21,442 bases of DNA, taken from an uncultured Eubacteriales bacterium (GTDB lineage Bacteria; Bacillota; Clostridia; Oscillospirales; Acutalibacteraceae). The translations under genes and the position numbers were made by a program. This document shows, piece by piece, positions 8,705 to 16,783 of this stretch. The DNA is taken from NCBI GenBank assembly GCA_900320235.1, contig ONRO01000382.1, forward strand, positions 1-21,442, read 5' to 3'. The first letter of the stretch is position 1. Each line of letters begins with the position of its first letter. The notes beneath the pieces were generated by a model. That model was given only the letters and a program-made list of their open reading frames with translations. It had not been told where the DNA came from and did not search any database.

Positions 8705-11700
8705 ATGATTGAAAATAAATCAAAGGTACTGAGGAAAATAATAGCAGGTTCACTTGCAGTCCTTATGCTTACCACAGGATATTCTGTCCTGCCTGTGAGT
8801 GCAGGCTTTCCGGGTGCATCGATGACTGTAAATGCAGCACCCAGTACAATTTCACTGAACGGCTTTTCATATGAGGTGATCAGCTCATATGAAAAGACCC
8901 TGAAACTGATCAATTATTCAAATACAGAAAGTGATGTACAGCCGGAAGTACTTAATATTCCCGGAAATGTTGAGATGAACGGAAATGTATATACGGTTAC
9001 AGAAATCGGAAATGTCAGCGGAGATATTAATCAGATCAGGAAAGTCACCCTTCCTTCCACAATAACAGCTATCCGTTCGTCTGCATTTACAAATTTCAGT
9101 GGAATTGAGAGTATTGAAATTCAGGAAGGTGTGAAAACACTTGAGGATAATGTATTCTTCGGATGTACAAATCTTGCAGTGATAACAATGAATGCTGATA
9201 GTATTGAAGAGGTCGGCTGTAATGTCATAAATAATACAGCGTTTTATGAAAACCATGCTGATGGAAATATTCTGATCGGAAAAGTTTACTTTGGCTTCAA
9301 AGGAGAGCCTGCAGAGAATACACAAATGGTAATTCCGGAGGGAACAAAGGTAGTTGCCGGAGGACTTTATGCAACAAAGAATATAACATCTGTCTCATTC
9401 CCTTCATCATTAAAAACAATCGGTGCACGAGCATTTGATTCAACAGGAATTAAAGATCTTGTTTTTCCTGCATCTGTAAATAAACTGTATATAAATGGCT
9501 CTTCAGCATTCACCTCAGAAGGAAGCTATGAAACAGTTGATATGAGTCAGTGTGCAATTGAAGAGATACTTTCACCATATTCCGGAGTATTCTACAATTG
9601 CAGCAGTCTGAAAACCCTGAAACTTCCGAAAAACCTTAACTATCTGCCTGTTCCGCTTTGTAATAATTGTTCTGCATTGACGACAGTAGTTATGCCGGAT
9701 AATATAGAGAGATTTTCAGGATATGCATTCAGAAGTTGCAGGAATATCGAAACACTGCGTATTCCTGATTCTACAAAAAAAATAGAGGGAAGTTTACTTG
9801 GTGTGCTGGAAAACAGTTATTCCGACAAGTACGATAACCTCAGGAATTTTTCCTGCCGCGGAACATTGATTACTTCTTCAAAGCTAAACAATAAGATCGT
9901 CAGCGGTGACTGTACTCTGAGTAATGCATTCATTGATAATAACTATATTTTCAATGCACAGAGTTTTGGATTTTCAATGTTTATGGAGAAATCAGAGAAT
10001 GATTCTGATAGCACTATCACAAAGAACGCTTTTGCAGATACTTATTTCGGAAGCAGAATCAAGCTGTTTATAGAAGAAGGAGTATCAATTGCAGAGGGTG
10101 CTTCTGTATCCTGCTGGGGAACATTCATAAAAGATACCACAGAAAAGACTTTAACAATAAAACTGAATAATGATTATGTTCCGGTAAATGAACCGTCCAG
10201 ATCTCCGTTTAAGGATGGACAGAAGATAAATTATAACGGTGAGGAATACACTGTACGCCTTGAAAATGTATCTTTGTATAATTATACCGTACTTGATGAC
10301 GATACTCTTCAGATTACAGGCTACCTTGGCTCAGAAGAAGATGTTATGGTACCAGATGAAATTGATGGAAAGGATGTTACAGAGATCGGCGATGGCAATG
10401 GAAGTATAATTTATTCCGAAATAAAAAAACTTATTCTGCCAGATTCGGTACGCAGGATAAATGACCATGCTTTTGATCAATCAACATTGAAGGAAATAGT
10501 ACTTCCGAAATCACTTACTGAGATCGGAAGATATGCATTCAAAGAAACACAACTTGAATCACTTACAATACCTTCATCAGTCAGCACCTTTGCAGATCTT
10601 TACAGCATTGATAATTCTGAAAATGCAGAATTCAGAAATCTTTGTATATATGATAATTCAGCATTTGAAAAAATGAAGGTATTGGATCAGGAAAACAATG
10701 AGATCGAACTTTCGTTCTTCATGCAGATTCCTGAAAGGGTATTGATTCTTAAATCTCAGGAAAATGTTGAGCTTTCCGGCAAACCGTTTAAAGATGAATT
10801 CAATAATATATATTATGTACAGGATACAGTAAATGTAAGTCAGGATTTCAAAGACAGCAATCCGAATTACTGTATTGTGAATATAAATAATAACACAAAA
10901 ACAGTAACAGTCGGCAGCGAAATAAAGAGAACATCAACCGAACTCAAGGTGCCTGATTCAAGTAATGAGATCTTTATAGAAAACAATTCATACACACTTG
11001 TACATAATATAAGGCTTGTTAATGCAACAGAATCAAATTGCCTTGTACCTGGTGTCAAGGAACACTATGAAGATGAAGAAGGCGGCTGTTATAAGCTTGA
11101 AAACGGTGTATATGTACCTATGAATGAGCAGGAAATACAGGAGCTTTATCTGGAACTTGATCCGGACAAGCATGTTTTCGGTGAAAATGGCGAATGTACA
11201 GTATGCCATAAAGCATATAATAATGGAGTTGGCATTATCTCAGGAAATTCCCTTAACCTTGATTCAACGATAGGCATCAATTTCTATATGAATTTCAACG
11301 AGGGCTTTGCAGAAGCTAATCCTGATGCATATATGGAGTTTACATATGAGAACGGCAAAACCGAACAGGTAAAGGTAATCGATGCAGAGGTAGTACAATC
11401 AGATGAAATCGGAAATGATACTTCAGTGAAATACTGCTTCCAGTGTCATGTTGCAGCAAAGGAAATGAATGATAATGTAACAGCGAAGTTCTATAAAAAA
11501 GACGGCACAGAAGTTGAAGGTATTTCACAGGTATATTCAGTAAGAAAATATGCGGATTATGTTATGAAGCATATAGAAGAGTTTGAAACTGATTTCAATC
11601 TCATTACTCTCATTGATGCAATGATGACATACGGAAAATATGCACAGTCATATTTTAAATATGGAGATATGATTAATTTATATTCATATCCTCAGGAATA

Positions 11701-12241
11701 TCTTGATTATATCGCATCGTTACAAAGTGAAGAATCAGAGGTACTTACCTGTGAGAAACAGCTCAGCAATGTAGATGCAGATTCCTTAAACAGTGATCAG
11801 GAGATAACTAATTCAGAGGATAATAGTATAGTATTTGTCGGTTCAAACCTTTCTCTGAAATCTGAAACAGTTCTCAGATTGTTCTTTGATGTCAAAACCG
11901 AAGATGAACTTGAAGTTGAAGTAGATGAATCTACTGATTATGAAATTCTGGATAACGGAAAATATAAGTATATAGAGATTAAAGACAGCGCTGTGGATGT
12001 AAGTAAAGAACATCAGATAAGAATTTATTCAAAAACTGATTCGACCATTCAGGCAAGCGGTTCTTATAGTGCACTCAAGTATGCATATCTTGTGCTTTCA
12101 AGAGAAGAGTCTGCAACAAGAACACCTGAGCTGAAAAAACTACTCAGGGCATTATACCTTTATTCCCAGAGCGCAGGTCTTTACTTCAATCCTTATATTG
12201 ATATTGAGCCGGGAACTGATGACGGACCAGAATTAGGATAA
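8705..12241 (+). CDS. Secreted BspA-like LRR_5 protein with ruminococcal C-terminal domain
   Basis: The protein has 1178 residues; AAGGAGG at 8691-8697 is seven bases before the ATG. A signal peptide covers about residues 1-33; the VSA and VNAA sites resemble those of the 4042 protein. LRR_5 repeats occupy about residues 100-370 (FFGCTNLAVITM, FYNCSSLKTLKLP and similar), and a second, shorter block lies near 570-630 (ILPDSVRRINDHAF, IVLPKSLTEIGRYAF). From about residue 822 there is a different C-terminal module: HVFGENGECTVCHKAYNNG (a CxxC that could bind metal), GINFYMNFN, VAAKEMNDNVTAKFY, VRKYADYV, DAMMTYGKYAQSYF, and near 1130 SYSALKYAYLVLSR. I have seen this module, by memory, as a recurrent C-terminal domain in Ruminococcus and Lachnospiraceae secreted proteins, with no assigned function. 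The Ig-like repeats of the neighbouring proteins are absent. The acidic tail ends EPGTDDGPELG. It is likely cotranscribed with the 44-codon gene that follows. Confidence 0.88.
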   Translation: MIENKSKVLRKIIAGSLAVLMLTTGYSVLPVSAGFPGASMTVNAAPSTISLNGFSYEVISSYEKTLKLINYSNTESDVQPEVLNIPGNVEMNGNVYTVTEIGNVSGDINQIRKVTLPSTITAIRSSAFTNFSGIESIEIQEGVKTLEDNVFFGCTNLAVITMNADSIEEVGCNVINNTAFYENHADGNILIGKVYFGFKGEPAENTQMVIPEGTKVVAGGLYATKNITSVSFPSSLKTIGARAFDSTGIKDLVFPASVNKLYINGSSAFTSEGSYETVDMSQCAIEEILSPYSGVFYNCSSLKTLKLPKNLNYLPVPLCNNCSALTTVVMPDNIERFSGYAFRSCRNIETLRIPDSTKKIEGSLLGVLENSYSDKYDNLRNFSCRGTLITSSKLNNKIVSGDCTLSNAFIDNNYIFNAQSFGFSMFMEKSENDSDSTITKNAFADTYFGSRIKLFIEEGVSIAEGASVSCWGTFIKDTTEKTLTIKLNNDYVPVNEPSRSPFKDGQKINYNGEEYTVRLENVSLYNYTVLDDDTLQITGYLGSEEDVMVPDEIDGKDVTEIGDGNGSIIYSEIKKLILPDSVRRINDHAFDQSTLKEIVLPKSLTEIGRYAFKETQLESLTIPSSVSTFADLYSIDNSENAEFRNLCIYDNSAFEKMKVLDQENNEIELSFFMQIPERVLILKSQENVELSGKPFKDEFNNIYYVQDTVNVSQDFKDSNPNYCIVNINNNTKTVTVGSEIKRTSTELKVPDSSNEIFIENNSYTLVHNIRLVNATESNCLVPGVKEHYEDEEGGCYKLENGVYVPMNEQEIQELYLELDPDKHVFGENGECTVCHKAYNNGVGIISGNSLNLDSTIGINFYMNFNEGFAEANPDAYMEFTYENGKTEQVKVIDAEVVQSDEIGNDTSVKYCFQCHVAAKEMNDNVTAKFYKKDGTEVEGISQVYSVRKYADYVMKHIEEFETDFNLITLIDAMMTYGKYAQSYFKYGDMINLYSYPQEYLDYIASLQSEESEVLTCEKQLSNVDADSLNSDQEITNSEDNSIVFVGSNLSLKSETVLRLFFDVKTEDELEVEVDESTDYEILDNGKYKYIEIKDSAVDVSKEHQIRIYSKTDSTIQASGSYSALKYAYLVLSREESATRTPELKKLLRALYLYSQSAGLYFNPYIDIEPGTDDGPELG

Positions 12242-12320
12242 AAAAGTATTTACAGAATAAAGAATTGCTGAAATACGCAGCTTGATCAGTAATGAGCAAA
12301 GCTGAAAAGGAGAATAGTAT

Positions 12321-12455
12321 ATGATAGAATTATATGAAAAAGCGGAGCTTGAAACTATTTATCTTGAAATGGCAGATGTAATCTCAACATCTGTTGATCC
12401 GAATGATCTCTATGGAAATGATGATAGTGACGGTACTCCCGGTGAGCTTCCGTAA
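12321..12455 (+). CDS. 44-residue acidic peptide, possible family of YEKxELE...DVISTS small proteins
   Basis: A short gene with an excellent ribosome binding site (AAAAGGAG at 12305-12312, eight bases before the ATG), closed 16 bases after its stop by a strong terminator. The peptide starts MIELYEKAELETIYLE, continues MADVISTSVDPNDLYG and ends DDSDGTPGELP. It has no signal peptide, no Cys and no hydrophobic helix. From memory, gut Firmicutes encode many unannotated peptides of 40-60 residues with a Y-E-K-P-x-L-E start, a D-V-I-x-T-S centre and a Gly/Pro/acidic tail; I cannot check this here. The stop codon of the LRR protein is only 79 bases upstream with no terminator between, so the two are probably cotranscribed. 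Its tail (DGTPGELP) resembles the LRR protein's own tail (EPGTDDGPELG). The function is unknown. Confidence 0.75.
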   Translation: MIELYEKAELETIYLEMADVISTSVDPNDLYGNDDSDGTPGELP

Positions 12456-12471
12456 AAAACAGTAGTTATCG

Positions 12472-12504
12472 ATCCCCGGACATGTGAATGCCCGGGGATT
12501 TTTT
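12472..12504 (+). terminator. Rho-independent terminator after the small peptide gene
   Basis: The eight-base GC-rich arms 12472-12479 and 12492-12499 (ATCCCCGG / CCGGGGAT) have a 12-base loop, followed by six T from 12499. Confidence 0.92.
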
Positions 12505-12552
12505 ACGATTTGTAAAGATTTATTTCAGATTTGTTAACTCGTCCAAATATCA

Positions 12553-12581
12553 TTGACAAAATGAGCACGGAATAGTAAAAT
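12553..12581 (+). promoter_or_regulatory. Sigma-A promoter of the membrane/vWA/TelA operon
   Basis: A perfect TTGACA at 12553-12558, a 17-base spacer and TAAAAT at 12576-12581 precede the first gene of the operon by about 70 bases. No obvious operator repeat is visible. Confidence 0.75.
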
Positions 12582-12651
12582 TATTATAGTGAACGGCAGA
12601 AATATCAATCCATAGTTAAGTGAAACGTACATTTTTCGGAGGAAACAATAA

Positions 12652-13428
12652 ATGTCAAAAAAACAGATCATAAAATTGATTTGTCTGAATCTTGGAATTG
12701 CATTGCTGAATGTTATACTTTTTTCAAGAGGACTTGTTGGTCTGACAATAGGAAAAGATGCATTGATGTCAGCATTTGCTGTGACAGAAATCGTAATGAG
12801 TATTATAGCTTTCGGATACGGAAACTATTCACTGCTCTTCAAGGAAGCAGAGGTCAAGCTTCTGAAAGGAGGAGAGCTGACAGATCCGAGGGATTATATT
12901 GAGGCTCTCGAGCAAAGACGAAGCAAAAAAGTGTTTGATGTAGATATCAGCTCTGCAATAGATCAGATAAACAGATTACAGGATAAGGATAATGCTCTTG
13001 AAACAATACTGCTTCAATATTTTACTCCGCAGGAAATGACATATGTTCGTTTTAAAAACGTAATAGATTCTGTGAATTCACTCTTCTACAGCAATATCAA
13101 AAAGATGATAAACAGAATAATAATATTTGATGATAAGGATTACAGAAAAACGCTTGATAAGATGAACAGGATGAAAAATCTGCCGACGGTAAATGATCCT
13201 TATTCAGCATCAAATTCTGCGGGAACACATCTGCAGATCTATAATGAGCATCTCAATTATGTAAGAGGCATTGTGTCAGACAATGAGGGAATATTAGTAA
13301 AGCTGGATAGCCTGCTGCTTGAGATTTCCAAGCTTGACGATATGAGTGACCGCGGACTTGAAAGCATGGCTGCAATAAGAGAGATAAACGAGCTTATCGA
13401 TCAGACAAAATTCTATAAGCAGATGTAA
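12652..13428 (+). CDS. Two-helix membrane protein with helical cytoplasmic domain, XpaC-like (tentative)
   Basis: The protein has 258 residues; GGAGG at 12638-12642 is nine bases before the ATG. Two hydrophobic helices (about 7-24 and 38-58) are joined by a short GLTIGKDA turn, so both ends are probably cytoplasmic. The rest is charged and almost entirely helical, with coiled-coil character around 70-160 (DPRDYIEALEQRR, FDVDISSAIDQINRL, FKNVIDSVNSLFYSNIKKM) and again at 195-255. I cannot name it firmly. In Bacillus the TelA homologue is paired with XpaC, a membrane protein with N-terminal helices and a helical tail, and this gene has the same layout and the same type of partner (inference from context and architecture). 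It is first in a three-gene operon; 62 bases separate it from the next start. Confidence 0.6.
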   Translation: MSKKQIIKLICLNLGIALLNVILFSRGLVGLTIGKDALMSAFAVTEIVMSIIAFGYGNYSLLFKEAEVKLLKGGELTDPRDYIEALEQRRSKKVFDVDISSAIDQINRLQDKDNALETILLQYFTPQEMTYVRFKNVIDSVNSLFYSNIKKMINRIIIFDDKDYRKTLDKMNRMKNLPTVNDPYSASNSAGTHLQIYNEHLNYVRGIVSDNEGILVKLDSLLLEISKLDDMSDRGLESMAAIREINELIDQTKFYKQM

Positions 13429-13474
13429 GACATGAGTTTCTCTGGTTTTACATTCATCATACGGGAAAACAAAT

Positions 13475-13481
13475 AAGGAGG
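13475..13481 (+). promoter_or_regulatory. Ribosome binding site that selects a TTG start
   Basis: AAGGAGG at 13475-13481 ends directly against the ATG at 13482, which is far too close for initiation. The in-frame TTG at 13491 lies nine bases downstream, the usual distance. Confidence 0.8.
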
Positions 13482-13490
13482 ATGAATACT

Positions 13491-15191
13491 TTGAGTAAAC
13501 TTTCAACAGGTGCAAAAATAGCGATTTTTGCCGCAATAGCATTGCTGGTTTTCGGAGGAGTTTTCCTTGGAATTACATTTACAAGAAATATGGGTATGTC
13601 CGAACAGGAAATAACAGCAGAAGATGCAGAAAAGAAAATGAACAATCTGCTTTCAGGAATAAGCGTAACTCAGGTTACACCAAGAAAGGCTGCTATAACA
13701 GATGAAGATATACTTGATAAGGAAGAAGAACTTCCTGATATTAAAAATTATCCCCTGACTGTAACAGGTTCAGGCGAGCTGAATATTGAGATTTATTCCT
13801 CACCTGAAAAGGCAGGTGAGGGAACTGACGGCTGGCTGAATGAGGTAGCAGAGAAATTCAATTCAAGCTCACAGAAGGTCAATGGAAAAAGTGCAACAGT
13901 TTCAATACGTTCCGTATCATCAGGACTTGCAGTTGATTATATAAAGACAGGAAAATATACTCCACAGGCAATTACACCTTCAAATGAATTCTGGGGAAAA
14001 ATGATAGAAGCCGGCGGAGTTGATGTAACTCTGAAAAAAGACCGTATTGTCGGTAATGTAGCTGGTGTACTTCTTTCAAAGGAAAAGTATAATTCGATTC
14101 TCGAAAAATACGGATCGGTAAATATGAAGGTTATCTCGGAATGCACAGCAAGCGGAGAGCTTCAGATGGGATACACAAACCCGTTCATCAGCTCGACAGG
14201 CCTCAATTTCCTTGTAACGACTCTGTATTCATACGATACAGATGATCTTCTCAGCAATAAGGCGATAGATGGATTCAAACAGTTCCAGGAAAATGTTCCG
14301 CTCGTATCATATAATACAATGCAGATGAGAAAGTCGGCAGAATCAGGCTCACTCGATGCTTTTGTAATGGAATATCAGTCATATTACAATGATCCGACGC
14401 TGAAAAATGAATATGTTTTCACTCCATTTGGTGCAAGACATGATAACCCGATTTATGCTGTCGGAAAGCTGACAGCAGATGAAGATAAACTTCTTGATCT
14501 GTTCTGTGAATACTGTACAAACAGCGAAAGCCAGGAGCTTGCAAAAAAATATGGATTCAATCAGAATGAGAAATATAAGAGTGAGCTTCCAAAAGATATC
14601 AGCGGAGATAAGCTGCTTCAGGCACAGAAGCTTTATAAAGAGAATAAGGACAGCGGAAAGCCGATAATAGCTGTATTTGTAGCGGATACATCAGGAAGTA
14701 TGAGCGGAGAATCAATAAATGCCCTCCAGACATCACTGATAAACTCCATGCAGTATATCAATAAGGATAACTATATAGGTCTGATATCCTATAACAGTAA
14801 GGTATATTGCAACCTTCCGATCGCACAGTTTGATCTGAATCAGCAGGCATTGTTCAAGGGAGCAGTTATGGATCTTGCAGCAAACGGTCAGACAGCAACA
14901 AACGATGCAATACTTGTTGCGATTGATATGGTGAATAAGGCAATGAAGGAACATGAGGATGCAAAACCGATGATATTCCTTCTCAGTGATGGTGAACAGA
15001 ACACCGGATGCAGCCTGAATGAAATATCATCACTGATCAATACTTATCAGATTCCGATCTATTCAATCGGATATAATGCAAATATCGACGCACTCAAGCG
15101 TATTTCAGAGATAAATGAGGCAGCAACGATAAATGCTGACAGTGAGGATATTATCTATCAGCTCAAGAATCTGTTTAATTCAGAAATGTAA
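13491..15191 (+). CDS. Membrane-anchored solute-binding-like/vWA fusion protein
   Basis: The protein has 566 residues from the TTG at 13491, chosen by the ribosome binding site spacing. An N-terminal helix at about 9-30 is followed by a short acidic linker. Residues 85-360 resemble a periplasmic-type solute-binding fold: TGSGELNIEIYSSPE, GWLNEVAEKFN, DYIKTGKYTPQAITPSNEFW, GYTNPFISSTGLNFL and a late PIYAVGKLT segment. Residues 392-566 are a vWA domain with complete MIDAS: DTSGSMSG (Asp399), threonines in NGQTATNDA (468-470) and LSDGEQ (Asp500). The anchored protein is probably exposed outside the membrane, combining small-ligand sensing with metal-dependent protein binding (inference). It sits between the XpaC-like and TelA-family genes of the operon. 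Such fusions exist in other Gram-positives, but their ligand is not known to me. Domain calls are good; the role is open. Confidence 0.82.
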   Translation: MSKLSTGAKIAIFAAIALLVFGGVFLGITFTRNMGMSEQEITAEDAEKKMNNLLSGISVTQVTPRKAAITDEDILDKEEELPDIKNYPLTVTGSGELNIEIYSSPEKAGEGTDGWLNEVAEKFNSSSQKVNGKSATVSIRSVSSGLAVDYIKTGKYTPQAITPSNEFWGKMIEAGGVDVTLKKDRIVGNVAGVLLSKEKYNSILEKYGSVNMKVISECTASGELQMGYTNPFISSTGLNFLVTTLYSYDTDDLLSNKAIDGFKQFQENVPLVSYNTMQMRKSAESGSLDAFVMEYQSYYNDPTLKNEYVFTPFGARHDNPIYAVGKLTADEDKLLDLFCEYCTNSESQELAKKYGFNQNEKYKSELPKDISGDKLLQAQKLYKENKDSGKPIIAVFVADTSGSMSGESINALQTSLINSMQYINKDNYIGLISYNSKVYCNLPIAQFDLNQQALFKGAVMDLAANGQTATNDAILVAIDMVNKAMKEHEDAKPMIFLLSDGEQNTGCSLNEISSLINTYQIPIYSIGYNANIDALKRISEINEAATINADSEDIIYQLKNLFNSEM

Positions 15192-15208
15192 ACAGAATAA
15201 AAAAGGAG

Positions 15209-15237
15209 CGGCTGAATGCATGATATGCGCTCAGCCG
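15209..15237 (+). promoter_or_regulatory. Intercistronic hairpin before the TelA-family gene
   Basis: CGGCTGA (15209-15215) pairs with TCAGCCG (15231-15237), and inside it GCAT pairs with ATGC around a three-base loop. It lacks a T-tract, so it is unlikely to terminate. It buries the ATG at 15216 and ends 14 bases before the AAGGAGG that serves the start at 15267. It may stabilise or separate the two parts of the transcript (inference). Confidence 0.6.
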
Positions 15238-15266
15238 TCCCGCATATTATCAAGGAGGCAATTAAA

Positions 15267-16433
15267 ATGGGATTTTCAATGGATCTTCCGGATATGGAAG
15301 AAGTAAAAGAAAAAGTACAGGAAGAAGTAGCACCTGCGCCTGAAACAAAAGAGAAGCTTGTAAAGGCAGCTGACAGCAATACCGGAGAGCTTTTCAGCTT
15401 TGATCTCGGTTCACTGGAGGAAAGAAGAAATATTGTTAATTCGATCGATACCTTCGGTACGGATATTGTAGAAAAATCTACAAGAAAAAATGAGCTTCTG
15501 AATGTAAGGCTTGTTGATCTGAGCAGAATGGGCGGAGAAAACGGGGAAGTTGTTTCGGGTCTTTCAAAGCTTCAGACACAGATGAAGGATCTTGACCCGA
15601 GCGGGATCGATTTTGTAAAAAAGGGAGCTTTCGGGAAGCTTTTTAATCCGATAAAAACATACTTTGCAAAATTTGAAAAGGCAGACGATGTTATAGCAGA
15701 AACAATCACATCTCTCGGAAAGGGCAAGGCTACACTGAAGAATGATAATACAACTCTTGAGATCGAGCAGCTTGCACTCCGTGATCTTACAAAGAAGCTT
15801 GAGCAGCAGATCAGCCTTGGAATGGAAATGGATGCGTCTATCACATCAGCGATTGAACAGGCAAAGGTAAATAATGTTGATGAGGAAAGAATAAAGTTTA
15901 TCGAGGAAGAGGTTCTTTTCCCGCTCAGACAAAAGGTAATGGATCTCCAGCAAATGCAGGCAGTAAATATGCAGGGCATCATTGCAATGGAAATAGTAAG
16001 GCGCAATAACAAGGAACTTATCCGTGCAGTTGAAAGAGCAGAAAGCGTAACTGTATCAGCATTGAGAATAGCTGTGACAGTAGCAAGTGCACTCTATAAT
16101 CAGAAGATAGTGCTTGATAAGGTGAATGCTGTAAACGAGGCAACAAACAAGCTTATCGGAGCAACAGCAAAAATGCTGAAAGAGCAGGGCGCAGAGATCC
16201 ACAGACAATCGATGGAAACAAATATTTCAGTAGATACACTCAGAAGTGCCTTTGCAGATACTTTTGAAGCACTTGATGCAGTATCTGAATACAAGCAGAA
16301 AGCTTTGCCGCAGATGCAGCTTACCATAAGCCAGTTCAAGGAGCTTGCCGACGAGGGAGAAAAGCGTATCCAGCAGATGGAAGCAAGAGAAAAGCAGCTC
16401 AAGGAATTTGACAAGGAGCTTAAAGGGGAATAA
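15267..16433 (+). CDS. TelA-family (toxic anion resistance) protein
   Basis: The protein has 388 residues. I chose ATG 15267 because AAGGAGG at 15252-15258 lies eight bases upstream and TelA homologues typically begin near the MGFSMDLPDMEE stretch. The alternative ATG at 15216 also has an AAGGAG (15203-15208) but lies inside a hairpin; it would add 17 residues. The N-terminus is acidic (MEEVKEKVQEEVAPAPE), followed by an almost wholly helical, charged protein with long coiled coils: DTFGTDIVEKSTRKNELL, YFAKFEKADDVIAETI, ALRDLTKKLEQQ, ALRIAVTVASALYNQKIVLDK, then TNKLIGATAKML. This matches the family (PF05816) and its usual length. TelA proteins are cytoplasmic and linked to tellurite and cell-envelope stress resistance; the mechanism is unsettled. 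It is the last gene of the operon. Confidence 0.85.
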   Translation: MGFSMDLPDMEEVKEKVQEEVAPAPETKEKLVKAADSNTGELFSFDLGSLEERRNIVNSIDTFGTDIVEKSTRKNELLNVRLVDLSRMGGENGEVVSGLSKLQTQMKDLDPSGIDFVKKGAFGKLFNPIKTYFAKFEKADDVIAETITSLGKGKATLKNDNTTLEIEQLALRDLTKKLEQQISLGMEMDASITSAIEQAKVNNVDEERIKFIEEEVLFPLRQKVMDLQQMQAVNMQGIIAMEIVRRNNKELIRAVERAESVTVSALRIAVTVASALYNQKIVLDKVNAVNEATNKLIGATAKMLKEQGAEIHRQSMETNISVDTLRSAFADTFEALDAVSEYKQKALPQMQLTISQFKELADEGEKRIQQMEAREKQLKEFDKELKGE

Positions 16434-16455
16434 ACAAAAGTGATTTGTCTGCTGT

Positions 16456-16474
16456 AATCCACGGTCGGATTTTT
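16456..16474 (+). terminator. Weak terminator candidate after the TelA-family gene
   Basis: Five-base arms AATCC and GGATT enclose a six-base loop, followed by T residues, 23 bases after the stop codon. The stem is short, so the call is weak. Confidence 0.35.
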
Positions 16475-16611
16475 CGTAAAAATGGTATTGCTCAGGTTAA
16501 TTGTCAGAAGGAAATCGAAGCATACTTCCTCGACAGCAAAAAAAGTCAGTACTGTATTATACCTGAGAGCTTAGTGAATGCACAGTAAAACTGGTGATTC
16601 AGGGACCGTTG

Positions 16612-16718
16612 GTGTAAAAATTCCGGGAGTTCTAAAGCAGAAATGATGTCAGCAGTTCATTCTCAAAAAGCCGGGCGGTGGAGGAGTAAAACTTTTTCAG
16701 GCTATCAAAGCCGTGAAT
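16612..16718. repeat. Intergenic repeat element, copy B
   Basis: This is a diverged copy of the element at 8258-8364 in the same orientation. On the minus strand it reads SAGVAIHGFDSLKKFYSS, TARLFENELLTSFLL, stop; the match with copy A continues at least 18 bases past that stop. It ends 20 bases before the -35 box of the riboflavin promoter. Confidence 0.7.
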
Positions 16719-16738
16719 CGCGACACCGGCGCTGGTAC

Positions 16739-16766
16739 TTGACATATTAATAAACAGTGATATACT
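16739..16766 (+). promoter_or_regulatory. Sigma-A promoter of the riboflavin operon
   Basis: A perfect TTGACA at 16739-16744, a 16-base spacer and TATACT at 16761-16766 lie directly upstream of the FMN riboswitch. The start is expected about 10 bases before the riboswitch. Confidence 0.85.
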
Positions 16767-16783
16767 AATAATATAAGATAATA

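Larger units (their letters stand above)
16434..16738. other. Intergenic region between the TelA operon and the riboflavin promoter
   Basis: This gap of about 305 bases begins with a weak hairpin (16456-16460 with 16467-16471, then T residues), a poor terminator candidate for the TelA operon. It ends with copy B of the intergenic repeat (16612-16718), adjacent to the riboflavin promoter. A start-less open frame at 16442-16588 lies between; it is not supported as a gene. Confidence 0.5.

Noticed and set aside
16442..16588. Start-less open frame ending IIPESLVNAQ that looks like a protein C-terminus
   Set aside because: It has no start codon or ribosome binding site, and 49 open codons can occur by chance. 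It might be a gene remnant; a tblastn hit to a longer protein would revive it.
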